Origin: Uloborus plumipes
Lineage: Eukaryota > Arthropoda > Arachnida > Araneae > Uloboridae
NCBI GenBank assembly: GCA_038373865.1
Contig: JAXGGA010001110.1
Location: 104,956 to 168,955, forward strand
DNA: 64,000 nucleotides
Direction: 5' to 3'
In this document: positions 1 through 10,566 of the stretch, piece by piece
Position numbering within the stretch: position 1 is the first letter of the stretch
Layout: the number at the start of each line of letters is the position of its first letter
Notes under the pieces: generated by a model
What the model saw: only the letters and a program-made list of their open reading frames with translations
Databases searched by the model: none
What the model was told of the DNA's origin: nothing
Translations under genes and position numbers: made by a program

Positions 1-254
1 TGGTGACCTGCAGCATCACTTGATGACTCATCACTTGTAGCTGTTCGAGGCCGACCTGAATGACCTTTATGCACATCACACACTGTTCTATGAACTTCGA
101 ATTTGTCTCGTATGCATGTAATTGTTAATCTTGAAGGTGGTTCTGTATCATACTCCCTTCTCCACTGTCTTTGAACTTCATTTACATTCTCAAACTTCCA
201 GTACCACTTAATAACCTGCTTGCGTTCTTCAAAACTCAAACGTACGTCCCCCAT
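1..254 (-). CDS. transposase N-terminus, DUF4817 helix-turn-helix domain (partial)
   Basis: This 84-codon frame is open from an ATG at 254-252 to the window edge with no stop or frameshift. Translation begins MGDVRLSFEERKQVIKWYWK and continues with an arginine-rich stretch (RQWRREYDTEPPSRL, about residues 34-48), a TCIRDKFE helix (about 51-58), and a GHSGRPRT segment (about 65-72). This order is characteristic of DUF4817, the N-terminal DNA-binding domain of arthropod Tc1/mariner-like transposases, which binds the terminal repeats. The catalytic DDE/D domain would lie outside the window, so activity cannot be judged. The start is chosen because it precedes the conserved FEER motif and follows the terminal repeat directly. 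Confidence 0.85.
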   Translation of the reverse strand, partial: MGDVRLSFEERKQVIKWYWKFENVNEVQRQWRREYDTEPPSRLTITCIRDKFEVHRTVCDVHKGHSGRPRTATSDESSSDAAGH

Positions 255-398
255 GTTGATATTACAAATTCCAACTGATAATATAACATAGAGGGACGAT
301 TATGCTGGCACCTGGCGAAGAAATATAACATTAGCCTTGTAGAGCGGGAAAACTACAATAGTTTAAAGTGTGTATACATTTTTTTGAAGCACCCTGTA
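1..398 (-). mobile_element. Tc1/mariner-type transposon, 5' end (DUF4817 transposase)
   Basis: The 5' end of a DNA transposon read on the minus strand; the rest lies beyond the left edge. Its outer end at 398 reads inward as TACAGGGTGCTTCAAAAAAA, the usual arthropod terminal form, and abuts a TA dinucleotide at 399-400 that fits a TA target-site duplication. About 110 bases of AT-rich leader separate the terminal repeat from the transposase start at 254. The other terminus is not visible, so element length and second TSD cannot be checked. Confidence 0.85.
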
Positions 399-599
399 TA
401 TGCTAAATATATTATATGGTAAAGAAAGCACATAACTTTTAACTTATTTGAAGGAGTGGGACAAAAATTAGTTAATAAGGGCATGGAACTTTTTTTTTTC
501 TTTTAAAATGATCTTTCCTGCATTAAAAAAATTAAAATGATAAATAAAACTAATGTATGCGATGTAAACAATGGACGCCTCGGCCGTCGCTTCATTTCA

Positions 600-930
600 G
601 TTTGTTTCGTTCGACACCGTCTTCAGTAATAACTGCATTTCACTTCTCTAACGAGGAAATGCCGCTAGTAGTGGAGCAAAGGAAAACACATTCGATGGGA
701 AATCCCCAGAATTCCGTCAAAATACTTCTTTTTCCGACCATTTTTTTAAACAATCTTTGTGAAGATACCGCTTTTTATTTAGAACGATTTAAGATGCCGA
801 TTTTTTAATGTAATTTTGTGAAGGTGTCGTTTTTACTATTTTATTTTTGTGAAAGTACCGTTTTTATTATTTTATTTTTGTAAAGGTACCGATAAATGGT
901 AGCAAAATCGGCCTGCATTGGGCCCAGATA
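600..930. repeat. degenerate tandem repeat with TTTTGTGAAGGTACCG motif
   Basis: The core 'TTTTGTGAAGGTACCG-TTTTTATTATTTTA' recurs with drift at about 760, 810, 845 and 880, with period about 30-45 bp. It resembles the tandem block at 40932-41295, where the core is ATTTTGTGAAGGGTCC, so both may derive from one repeat family. A frame at 557-808 runs across this repeat and shows no domain, so I do not call it a gene. No flanking duplication was found. Confidence 0.5.
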
Positions 931-2255
931 ACACTAGCTCATTAAAAATAATATTGATAACCATAATATGAGCACATACTTTAAATTTTTGTAAAACAAA
1001 GTAGGTGGCGTGAGTGAGAGCTGCTTTGTGACCAGTGCTAGAAACAAGTGGTCGTTAGTCGCAATTTATAACCAAAAATTAAGATTACCCTTGGAGCCAA
1101 ATTTAACGCCTTGAGTTTCCGATTACATGTAAGTTTTTTCCCCCATACTCATGACGAAATTTCGTATTAAGTAATTTCAAAATGCAAACAATTCTGTTGT
1201 TAAAATATTCAGATACTTAATGTGTTATTCATCAAAAATGGCATCTAGGTTGATCATTTTGACACTTAAAAACTTATACCAGGCATCATCATGATGCCTT
1301 GATTAAAATTCTTATTTCTAACCCTGTTTGTGGCTAATTTTAAAATGGGTGCAAACTGGGCTGCATTTAAAGTGGTTGCATTTTTCTGTACTTAGTATAT
1401 CATCATAGTGAAAGAAAAAAAGATAAAAACCCGCAGATAATCCAAACTCAATTACTGAATCACATATAATCAGTAGTTTACTGCACTCGAATAAACATGT
1501 AACTCCAACAGTAAACAAAAAACAAAATCCTCATACTAACAAGAACTCCCTAGCACGAACGCCTAGTTCGCCTTGCTTAATTGTTCTGACTAAGCTCTTA
1601 AAATTAAGTTTTTCAGTCTCCCTTCTCCATACACTTGTACCAGGGTTTCTGCTGCAGTCGCATTTTTCGCGAAATGCGAAAGTTCTATTCAATTGCCGAA
1701 AATAAAACAAGGCATTTTCGCTTTTTTGCTCCAATATAATAGGACAAAAAGCAATGAATAATCAGAGAGAAAAGTCAAGCATGGTGATATCGAACTTAAT
1801 TTCAGTATAAATCACAGCCAACATGTGTAAAATGTTATTAAGATCAACAATCTATTATCTTAGTGGGCATTATGTACCCCCAATAAATATGCATTATTGG
1901 CGTTTTAAAAAACTTGTGTACACTCTATGCTAGGTATAATTCTTATCAATGATAGGTTATTAATGATGATTATATAAGCATTAAATGATCCATTTAATGC
2001 TTAACAAAATTGAATGAAGCTACTTTCAAATAGTTTCTTACTTGTTACTTGTTGGCAACGCTAGCTAGTTATGCTGAACTTGAATCTTCTCAAATTTTTT
2101 AACTTGCACATAATAAATTGAGAAAACGTTTAGGTTTTGAAGCTACATGCAAACTTATATTTTGTTATAGACTACTGCAGAAGGCAAACAATGTAACATC
2201 AGATTTTGAATGCTGATAATATTATAAATAAATTGTACTCTTGGGAAATCGTGTG
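931..2255. other. featureless AT-rich stretch
   Basis: No gene, terminal repeat or tandem structure could be supported here. Short open frames on the minus strand at 1318-1518 and 1531-1734 lack any recognisable motif. Confidence 0.6.
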
Positions 2256-2283
2256 GCATCGCAGAAACGGGTTTCTGCGATGC
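2256..2283. repeat. perfect 13-bp hairpin, 2-nt loop
   Basis: GCATCGCAGAAAC at 2256-2268 is followed by GG and then its exact reverse complement at 2271-2283. Directly after it come a CCGGTTTAACCGG palindrome and further GCAGAAACC/GGTTTCT motifs, so this may be the core of a small decayed foldback element. No TSD was found. Confidence 0.7.
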
Positions 2284-2949
2284 CGGTTTAACCGGTTTCT
2301 ACCAGGTGGTTTTTACTGTCTCAGCAGAAACCAGCCAACAACCCTTCATAAAACCCTGCAAACCTTTGTAACAAGCCAAACGTTTTTCCATATTGGTTTA
2401 ACAAGGGCAATATAGGAGAAAATTAAACGTTTATTTCAGAGTCATCACAGTGTTTCCACCAATTTTATCTTTCAGAAATATTTGGTAAAAGTATTTAACA
2501 ATGTACACCAAATGATTAATGATGTAAAATCATGCTTTAAATGCAAACTGTCTTTATTGCTAAGACGCAAACGAGCTAACTAATTGACGGCTGAATGAAT
2601 GAATATTCGATCTTGTATGTGGTGAAATGTTGAGTTTTGGGCCAAATCACTATTCATTGGATCACTAGTTGAAAGTTGGTTCATTGCACAAAATATCCAA
2701 AACATTTTATCATAGAGAATCCTTGAGCTCATATTGGATTTTGATTTGCTTTGTACAGTTGGAAAAATAAAAAAATAATTCTTAGAGTTCCGAGCAATTT
2801 GACCTGAACTTCCTTTTAATTTTTAAAAAAACTTGATAACAAAATATAAGAATTTTAAGTGTGTATTTCAAAACTTAGAATATTTTCTAATTAAAAATTT
2901 ATGAAAATCAAGATCACATAAAAATCATTCTTCCATAAATTATTTTAAC

Positions 2950-3608
2950 CAGGGCTGTAACCGGACTTTTGTTTCGGGGAGGGTTTTACTGAACACAAGT
3001 CTTGTGGAATAAAAATAATCAATAAAATTTGTTTTTTAACCTATATTCTATTCATTTTTGTTAGCTTGACAGCTTGTTTAAATGAAGGAAAGCTTCTTTA
3101 AAAGAATTAAAATGAGCAAATGTAAAAAACGACAAGCCTATTAAATAAAGGAAAAAACTTGTGGTCACTAAGTAACTTCCCCCTTGTTAAACATTTGATG
3201 CATTTTTAACAACTTAAAACAATATGTGCACTCATATCCGCGCATTTGAAGTAATACTTCGAATTTTATGATACTTTTAAAATGTGTTAAATATAGAATT
3301 GGGCACTTTCACATTTATTGGCGCTACTCAGAATTTGAAGGGAAACGCTATTGTTTTGTACGTAATGATGTTTACAATAGCTACAAGAAAGTAAATACTG
3401 CAGGTAGAGCACTAAATTTGTCCAATTATTCAATAGTAATAATTTAATTTTTCAAATAAAATTGAAGAAAACAAATAAAAAAAGAATAAATAAAACAATA
3501 ATATTTTCTTCGGAAAAAAAGTACAATAAAGAGCTTATTTTGGAATTGTTTTGAACATTTTCGAAGGGGGTTTGAACCCTAAAAACCTTCTCCTTAAATA
3601 CTGCCCTG
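2950..3608. mobile_element. hAT-like non-autonomous element with perfect 8-bp TSD
   Basis: The 659-bp element begins CAGGGCTGTAACCGG and ends with CTGCCCTG, giving diverged inverted termini (CAGGGC-GTA, then a GGTTTT-containing stretch on both sides). It is bounded by an exact 8-bp duplication ATTTTAAC at 2942-2949 and 3609-3616. The 8-bp TSD and CAGGG start are typical of hAT elements. The interior has no transposase-like frame, so it must depend on an enzyme supplied elsewhere. Confidence 0.85.
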
Positions 3609-4384
3609 ATTTTAACTTCTGTTTTCTGGGAGGTTTCTGTGTAACTTCCTCTCTACGTGTAGCACAACTTTCGCAACTGTGGATGTCTATAACGTTTTTT
3701 TTTTTTTTTTTTTAAATCCTTAATGTCCACTTTTTTTTTCTTACAAATACCTAACCTTTTTATTTGAGTTGAACTTCAGTTATCTTATTAACTTCATTCA
3801 AGAACAATACAAAAATGTTTTGAATTTTAAACTAAAGTGCTTTGTCTAAAGAGCGTGTTTCCTATATCTTCATACAGAAAGTAGAAATTACTTAACTTTC
3901 TAACAAAATGTTGTTTTCAAAAGTATGAGTGAGGTTTTGTTTTTCAATATGTCGCATCTTCTGCCTTCTTTTAAATCTTAACAAACGTGTACCTGCAGTT
4001 GTATAGAAAAAGAGGGTCGTTCCCGGATTTCGACTGTGCGGGATCTATGATTTTTCCGAGCTGGAGCAAATCTTGAAACTCGCTCTTACCATGTTTTTTT
4101 TAAGTTTAACTAACATATTTCAATGGGAAAATACACAGAAATAGGGTGAATTTGCCGCATAGAAAAGTTCCTGCCTGATTCATGGGCTCTGGCTTGCTCT
4201 CCCTACATCTGGCACAAGGTCCTTAAAGCTAGGAATTTCTACTGGGAAAACTAAATACTCTTTCATTTTGATTTTTACAATCTTGCTGTGCTCTCTTCAG
4301 TTCAACTGCTATTTTTTTCGAAAAAAAAATTTATATTGTTAAAAACATGTGCTCACTAGTATATATAGCAAGGAACATGATACA
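3609..4384. repeat. AT-rich stretch containing a dispersed repeat copy (about 4010-4230)
   Basis: A T-run lies near 3696-3712. About 4010-4230 shares two anchored blocks with 60727-60960: GAGCAAATCTTGAAA versus GGGCAAATCTTGAAA, and ACAGAAATAGGGTGAATTTG versus ACAAATAGGGTAAATTTG. The blocks occur in the same order, and both copies are followed by 'GATCTGGCAC/GATCCGGCAC'-like ends. This marks one dispersed repeat family of unknown class. No coding capacity is visible. Confidence 0.55.
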
Positions 4385-4450
4385 CAGTAGAACCTTGTTT
4401 ATCCGACTCCCATTTATACAATCTCCTGTTAATCTGCATCAAATTTAGGG
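4385..4450 (+). mobile_element. pogo/Tigger-like terminal fragment
   Basis: CAGTAGAACCTTGTTTATCC followed by GACTCCC resembles the left terminus of Tigger/pogo elements (CAGT-GAACC-TTATCCG). No matching right end was identified downstream, so it is called as a solo, decayed end. Confidence 0.45.
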
Positions 4451-6658
4451 TTAAAATTATTCAAATGAATGTAATTTTTTAAAAATTATGATAGCAGGAA
4501 CAAAAATATAACTAACTCAAACATTCACTTTCTGTTTTGAATGTACAATTGCAAAGATTGTACAATAAATTATATTTATCTGAGAAACATCATGCTAAAC
4601 TTAAAGCGTCCATCCGACACCACTGCACTTTACCTATATAAATGTTAGTGTTTATGTGAAACAATCTTATTTATTATTTCTCTAGCCTGTTTTCTGTTAC
4701 CACGCCTTTATTTCTTCATCCAATTCCAGGATTTACCCCTCATTTTAGACCTTATCTTGCCGGCTACTGACGAAAAATAGACCCGCAGTCTAAAAAAAAG
4801 TTTCGTCAAAACAGTTTTTTTTTCTGTTTTTCATGACACATTTAATGAATGTCATTCAAAAATTAAAAGGTTTCAGCACAGTTGGTAGAGCAACATGCTT
4901 ATAATTTGAAAGGTATGTGCTCGTTTCGGAAAAGTGTTTTGATAGGTTTTTTCTTTAGTATAATTCTAATCCAACTTTCCATCATCATATATATTATTTC
5001 TCAATAGTGTTTTTTTTCTTTGTTCAAGCACCATAATTTTAGTTATACTTCATCAAGCTTTGAAAATAAGATCATTTTGAAAAATTTTTTACAGCCATCA
5101 GAGAAAAATAATCAAGTAACTCACAATTTTTTATTGTAATTCAAAGAATTACTTAAAAAAACGTTTTTTTTTTTGCGTTTCTTCTGTGAAGTACAAAAGC
5201 TTTGCATGGGTCAGCTGTTCTGTGTAATTTCGTTATAAAGCACTGTGTTTTGCTATAGCGAAAGAATAGTCTAAGATTTTGTTTTGCCTATTGCCCATAT
5301 TATTCAGATCATCCTTTGGTCTCAATTAACCTGGACAGAGTTGTACTCTACTTGTAGCTGTTGTTTGCTTTTTAACTAAATAATGAAATGTGCTACTGGT
5401 TACCCTAACCATTAGTTTGATAAATTAATTTTTGTACAGTCAAGTACAAACGTTTATTAATAATTCTTCATTTTCTAGTTTCAATTTAAAAACATTTCAT
5501 TTGATACTTTTTAATTATTTATTACACAGAAATTACTATCTAAAGCAGTGAGTAACCGCCCCAAGCAAGGGCTAAGGCAGAACTTGACTACTTTCGTATT
5601 CCATGCTGATGAGTGCATAATAAGCACGTAACTGCAGTCCATGGATAGAAATAACCAAGTTGGCGGTGTATTGCAAGTTACTATCTATTTGACATAGAAT
5701 TGATGTACTCATCAAATGTTTAACTTTTGCTCCAAAAATACTATAGATACTTCTATTTATACAAGCTTATCTAAAATGGCAGTCTGTTTTCTTGGAGAGA
5801 TTTGTTTTTTAAACTATTTGTTAGTAAAAATGAAGTATAGATTTATTAACCATCTGTTAAAGTATGTATTCCATTCGCTTAAAGAATAAGAGATGGAGGA
5901 TAAATTTTAATTATTTTAACAAACATAACTTTGTATTTAAAAATAAATTTTTTAAACAAATATTCTCGTTAATTTTATTTAAGCAAAGAACAACACGTTT
6001 TTGGTCTGAAATATGATTCTAGTGCTTCAAAACTGTATATATTATACAAGACATTGCTGCGGACACTCATGCTAATGACATAATTTCAGACTTGTGTTCT
6101 ATTGAAAATAAATGCCTTTGTGCTTGAAAAATAATATAAAATACGTAATAATGCTCAAATGAGCAGGCTATATTGAAAAAGGTGTTCTTGTAACTCCAAA
6201 ACATGCGTATGCAGTTTTCCTGCTCATTTGTGAACTAATACTCTGTTTTGTGTTCTTCCATTCTGTTCTTTAAAAGGGATTTTTATTGAAAAGTGCGTAA
6301 GTTTTTGGATCAAATAAGATGATAGACGTACTAATACTTTGGTCGAATTTGACCTAACACTATAACAGCTAGAACATTTTGAATTCTTATGAATTTTTTG
6401 GGTGTTCTGATTTGCTGGTTGGACAGATTATCAATCCTGCAAGAAAATGACAGGAAGAGTAAAAATGAGTTTTTTTTTTCCTGTTTGAAGAGATTTAAAA
6501 TTTTTGCAGTGAAATTCAGAGACATAATGAAAAAAAAAAAAACCTGAAGCATAGTGCACAAGGTTCTTTAATAAACCTTTGAGTTTACTACCAATAACCG
6601 TCCCTACATACGATTTGCAGAAAATTGAATGAAAATTGAAAATAAATGGTTGATTATT
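4451..6658. other. AT-rich stretch with no identifiable feature
   Basis: Only homopolymer runs (for example a T-run near 5165) and scattered short open frames are seen. No domain, terminal repeat pair or RNA gene could be supported. Confidence 0.6.
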
Positions 6659-6735
6659 TGCAGTGCTAGACCCCCTCACACTAGTGCTAGACACAGTGCT
6701 AGACCCCCCTGACACTTTCAGTGTCAGACCCCCTC
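6659..6735. repeat. short tandem repeat of AGTGCTAGACCCCC-type unit
   Basis: The unit 'AGTGCTAGACCCCCTCACACT' occurs about three times with drift (6662, 6684-6703, 6717-6734), the last as TGTCAGACCCCCTC. A minus-strand open frame here (6431-6781) is a translation of this repeat and of homopolymers rather than a gene. Confidence 0.6.
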
Positions 6736-6837
6736 CCCCCTTGCATTTTCCGAAGTTCATTTTTTTTTCTTTTTTAACCAAAGTAAAGGACTAAAACTAA
6801 ATATCTCCTCCTCCACAAATTTTATTTCTATCTATTC

Positions 6838-7739
6838 CAGGTGTCTCCAAACTATGTCCCGCAGGCCAAAAGTGCCCTTGAGCATATAAATACTGATCTG
6901 CGTTGGTAGGCTAGATTGTAGATGCATAACATGTATTTATATTTTGTTTGTTTCTGATTGCGTATATTAGGATACATGCCATATCAATTGCTAATATATT
7001 CAATACAGCCATGTAATTCAGCTCCTTTATTGAGTCTTAATCTGAGATTGAATAATTTCAATATAATTTTTTGTCCCTTGTTTCATTATATATGAAGGAT
7101 AGTAGAACCATCAATATATCTTTTTAAAAGCTAGAGAGGTACAGGCAGGGCCGTCAAAAGGCCCAGTCGGGCCCCTTGCCAATTTGTTGCTGGGCCCCCC
7201 CTCTCTGCATAAAACTTACCCTACTCCACTTTAGAGCGGAACCCCTAGATTTTGCCTAGACTGACATGGCCTCTCGTCCGCCTTGGGTGCAGAAAGAACA
7301 TATTGGAAATATTCCCAAGTCGTTGCGAGATTTAATAAGATAATGCAAAATGTTTTCAACTGGAAATGAATGGATTTGTTCCCTCAAGAATAATTACTTT
7401 TGATGATTGAGTAGAAAAATTTTAAAGTTATTCTCTATAACATTTTGATGCTATGATTATGGAATGTTCAAAATTTCAGTGTGGTTTAGTCAGGTTTCTG
7501 GTGGATGAGAACTGAAGACTTCATGTGAAATTTGAAAGCTGTTTTAAATTCTATGATTGCCACAACAAAGCTTAATTAAAACTAGATTTACTTATTTCAA
7601 TTAACTCTAATACAAAAGCATGCATGTGATTCTGAACTGCAATGTGTATTGTGAGCTTAACTGTGTGTGGAGTACTGGCCTGCAGGTCTCGAGAACTTTT
7701 CAAAAATGGCAATTTGGTCAAAAGGTATGGAGACCCCTG
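6838..7739. mobile_element. hAT-like element, 902 bp
   Basis: The left end CAGGTGTCTCCAAACTATGT and the right end GGTATGGAGACCCCTG form hAT-type inverted termini (CAGGGGTCTCCAAAC consensus). Flanking octamers are ATCTATTC (6830-6837) and ATCTATGC (7740-7747), 7 of 8 matching. Near 7147 a second terminus-like string GCAGGGCCGTCAAAAGGCCC suggests another hAT fragment nested inside. Open frames at 7572-7763, 7620-7880 and 7667-8023 overlap the right end and cross the element boundary, arguing against real coding. Confidence 0.8.
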
Positions 7740-8202
7740 ATCTATGCATTGATGAGTGTGCATCGAAACAAATCCAACAGTGCTACCTTCTCAGTCTTAA
7801 TACATATTTTGTGTTACAAAATTTTTCTCTTGTTGTACAGTTACAGTCCAATACCATCTGTACAGTGCACAGCAATTTAATTTTCAAATGCAGCACAGCC
7901 AAATCCTTCTGTATCCATTCACTTATTATAGATGTTTTCATAACTCACTTTTGTTCTAACCAAACTGAAAAGATTTCCTCACCTATCACAATCAAATTAG
8001 TCGGGATTATGAAAGCAGAGTAAGAATTTGGAGTTTCAATTTTACCAAGTACGCTTATAAACTTGATTATATAATAACTTTTTTAAATTTTTATTTATTT
8101 TTAAGAAAGCAGATGTTATGTTCTTTTTTTTCTGCTGTTATATTGCTCGACTTTAATTCCTCAAAATACAAGAATAAACTTAATTTTAATTGCAAACTTG
8201 GG

Positions 8203-8395
8203 CTGGGCCGGATTAAGATATCACGGGGCCATAGGATAAAAACTTTTTGTGCCCCCTGTACTGAGGCTTTTCAATTTTAAGCACAGAATAAAACAAATTT
8301 AGGCATTGACTACAAAAATTTTAGCCATTTGGGGGCCCCTAAATTGTGGGGCCCTAGGCCGCAGCCTAGTTGGTCTATTCAATAATCAGGCCTTG
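8203..8395. mobile_element. hAT-like MITE, copy 1, perfect 8-bp TSD
   Basis: The 193-bp element starts CTGGGCCGGATTAAGATATC and ends TTCAATAATCAGGCCTTG, with an internal GGGGCCCTAGGCCGC block. It is flanked by the exact octamer AACTTGGG at 8195-8202 and 8396-8403. Reverse-complemented, it matches the element at 19015-19210 (CAGGGCCAGATTACTGAAT ... GGGCCC ... CTTAACCGGGCCCTG), so both belong to one family. It is too short to encode a protein. Confidence 0.88.
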
Positions 8396-8403
8396 AACTT
8401 GGG

Positions 8404-9433
8404 TATTTATTTCGTTTTAGTTTGCTGTTTAGCACAGATATATTTATTTCCTCACATGTAAGCTCTTTTTGACATCCTCTCCCCAATAATAAATATGACT
8501 TGTTATGATCCCTCCCCCCCCCCCTCCAGGAGTAAATTAGGCCGCATTAGTGGCAGCACCAAAAGTAGACGAATAAAAAAAAATCTCTTGTAATTACTTA
8601 CATTCAATGAGAAAGTTTATGAAGCAGAACCGATGTGACCTTGGCCTTACCTAGTCGAAGTTTCGTTTTCTTTTTAAGGACACAATGTCGGTAATAACTT
8701 GGTGGTTATGCTTCTTGAGTCAGAGGCACGTCTGGAGTGAAAGTAATTACGTAATAATTGGGGATATATTTCGCTTTGTGTTTTCATTTCATTGTTCATC
8801 CGCTAGTTATAGTTCCGTTCCAAAGTGATTGTGCATGTGTCGTTTTCTTCTTTTACTACTGATAAGCATCTGTAAATATGAGAGTGTAGATTATTCCTGG
8901 CTTGTGGAATAGATAGCCTACTAAAAATTTTGCCGCATTTCTTTTTAGCTGAATGAGTAAACCGGATACTATTGTGGTTATTCGGAATTACGTTAGAGAT
9001 GGCAACAATAGTATCGCTTTGTGATTTCATTTTTTTTTTGAAGCATAATTTAAAAAGATAGGTGCTGATATGTCATCTGCATTATTTGTTTGAATGTTGG
9101 AAATTCTATAAGATTCATCAAATTTCCTTTGTGGGTGTTCGTACAATCCTGCTTGCCCCCTCCCCCTTTTGTCAGTGTCATATTTCACCTTACCCTTTCC
9201 CCTTATCACATGTCACACAATATTACCCAAGCGTTTTGTAATAAAAAAAATGCCAAGACACTTCTCACCTAACCCTTGTCACAAACTTCTACAATTTCTC
9301 ACTCGCCCCCCCCCCCCTAGAGCTTGAAAATTGTTTATGATCCCTTTTCAATCGATCTTTCATTTTTATTATTGTTATTATTTCCAAACTTGAACTTCAG
9401 TTTTCATTTATGTTTGGTTTTCATAACAATAAC
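8404..9433. other. AT-rich stretch with C-runs
   Basis: C homopolymers occur at about 8513-8524 and 9306-9317. Small open frames on both strands at 8803-9272 overlap each other and show no motif. Nothing else is supported. Confidence 0.6.
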
Positions 9434-10566
9434 ACTAGTCGACAAATTTTAACTTTTTTTCCCTAACAAAGATGAAATTAGCTGTTTTTGACTAATTTTG
9501 CAGTGTAGAGTTCAAAAATAATAGTAAAAAAGCTGTAGCACGTATAGTTTTTTTTGTTATGAATTTCTAAAAAGTACTGAACATAACTGAAAAAACCTAT
9601 CAAACACACTTTTTTTTCAAGAGGAAAGGATCATAATATTAACTCCTAACTTTTTTTGAAGTTTCAAGAGAGATTCAAAGTTCAAAAGCATGACCACTAA
9701 TAGCAAAGAAGGGGTTCTTAGGGGGGTGTACCTCCTCAAAATGAGCAAAAAATCACCAAAAATGATCTTTTCATTCTTGTTTTTTTTAAATGACGTTTAA
9801 AAAAAATTTCGATGTAAAATCAGAGGATAGGACACCCTCCTATGATTCCTATGTCCGAAAAATTTTTCGCGTTGTAAAAAAAAAAAAATAAAAACAAAAA
9901 ATTAAAAACCGATTTTATGACTGTCGCACGCTAAATACGAGACACATCGCAGGTCTTCAGAAAGCCGGCGTATTCTGGCTGGTTCGAATGTAAAATTATC
10001 TCCAAAATCCAAATATGGCCCCTTTCCTCTCCATCACTCTCCACTTTTTTGCCGAAAGCCCCCCCCCCCGCCCCCTCTGATACAAAGCCGTAAAATGAAA
10101 AAAAAAAAAAAAAAAATGTGGAGTGGGGACTTTCGGCCAAAAGTGGTGGGCATTTTTTTGGGCATAGGAATAATAGGAGGGGTCTTATACTCTGATTTTA
10201 CACCAGAAAAAAATTTTAAAACGTCATATTAAAGAAACCAGAATAAAAAGATACTTTTTCATGATTTTTTGCATATTTTGAGGGGATACACTCCCCTCGT
10301 CCCCCCTTTTTGTTATCGGTGGTCATGATTTCGGACTTTGAGTCTCCCTTCACCTCCAAAAAAATTTAGGAGTTAATATTTTGCTCCTTTTCCCTCCAAA
10401 AATAGGCATTTGGTGCGAAAATCATAAAAAATAGTAAAAATTTTTTATTACGGAAAATTGAGACGTGGTGGGACTTTTTTACTTGCAAGTATTTAAATAA
10501 CTATATGAATACGTAATAAAAATAATAATTTGGTTGTTGTTAGTGAACCACTGTCGACCAGCGTAA
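9434..10566. mobile_element. foldback-type element with long imperfect inverted arms
   Basis: The stretch from about 9618-9870 is mirrored in reverse complement by about 10140-10405. Matching landmarks are ATATTAACTCC/GGAGTTAATATT, GCATGACCACTAATA/TATCGGTGGTCATGA, the CTCCTCAAAATGAGCAAAAAATCA region against TTTTGCATATTTTGAGGGGA, and AAAATCAGAGGATAGGACA against the TACTCTGATTTTACACC side. The outer ends appear to be ACTAGTCGACA near 9435 and TGTCGACCAGC near 10562, an 8-9 bp core. The centre (about 9880-10140) is GC-richer single-copy sequence with C- and A-runs. I cannot define a TSD, so the exact ends and superfamily are uncertain. Confidence 0.6.

Noticed and set aside
6431..6781. 116-codon minus-strand frame
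   Set aside because: It spans a short tandem repeat and A/T homopolymers and ends just before a hAT-like element; no domain is visible.
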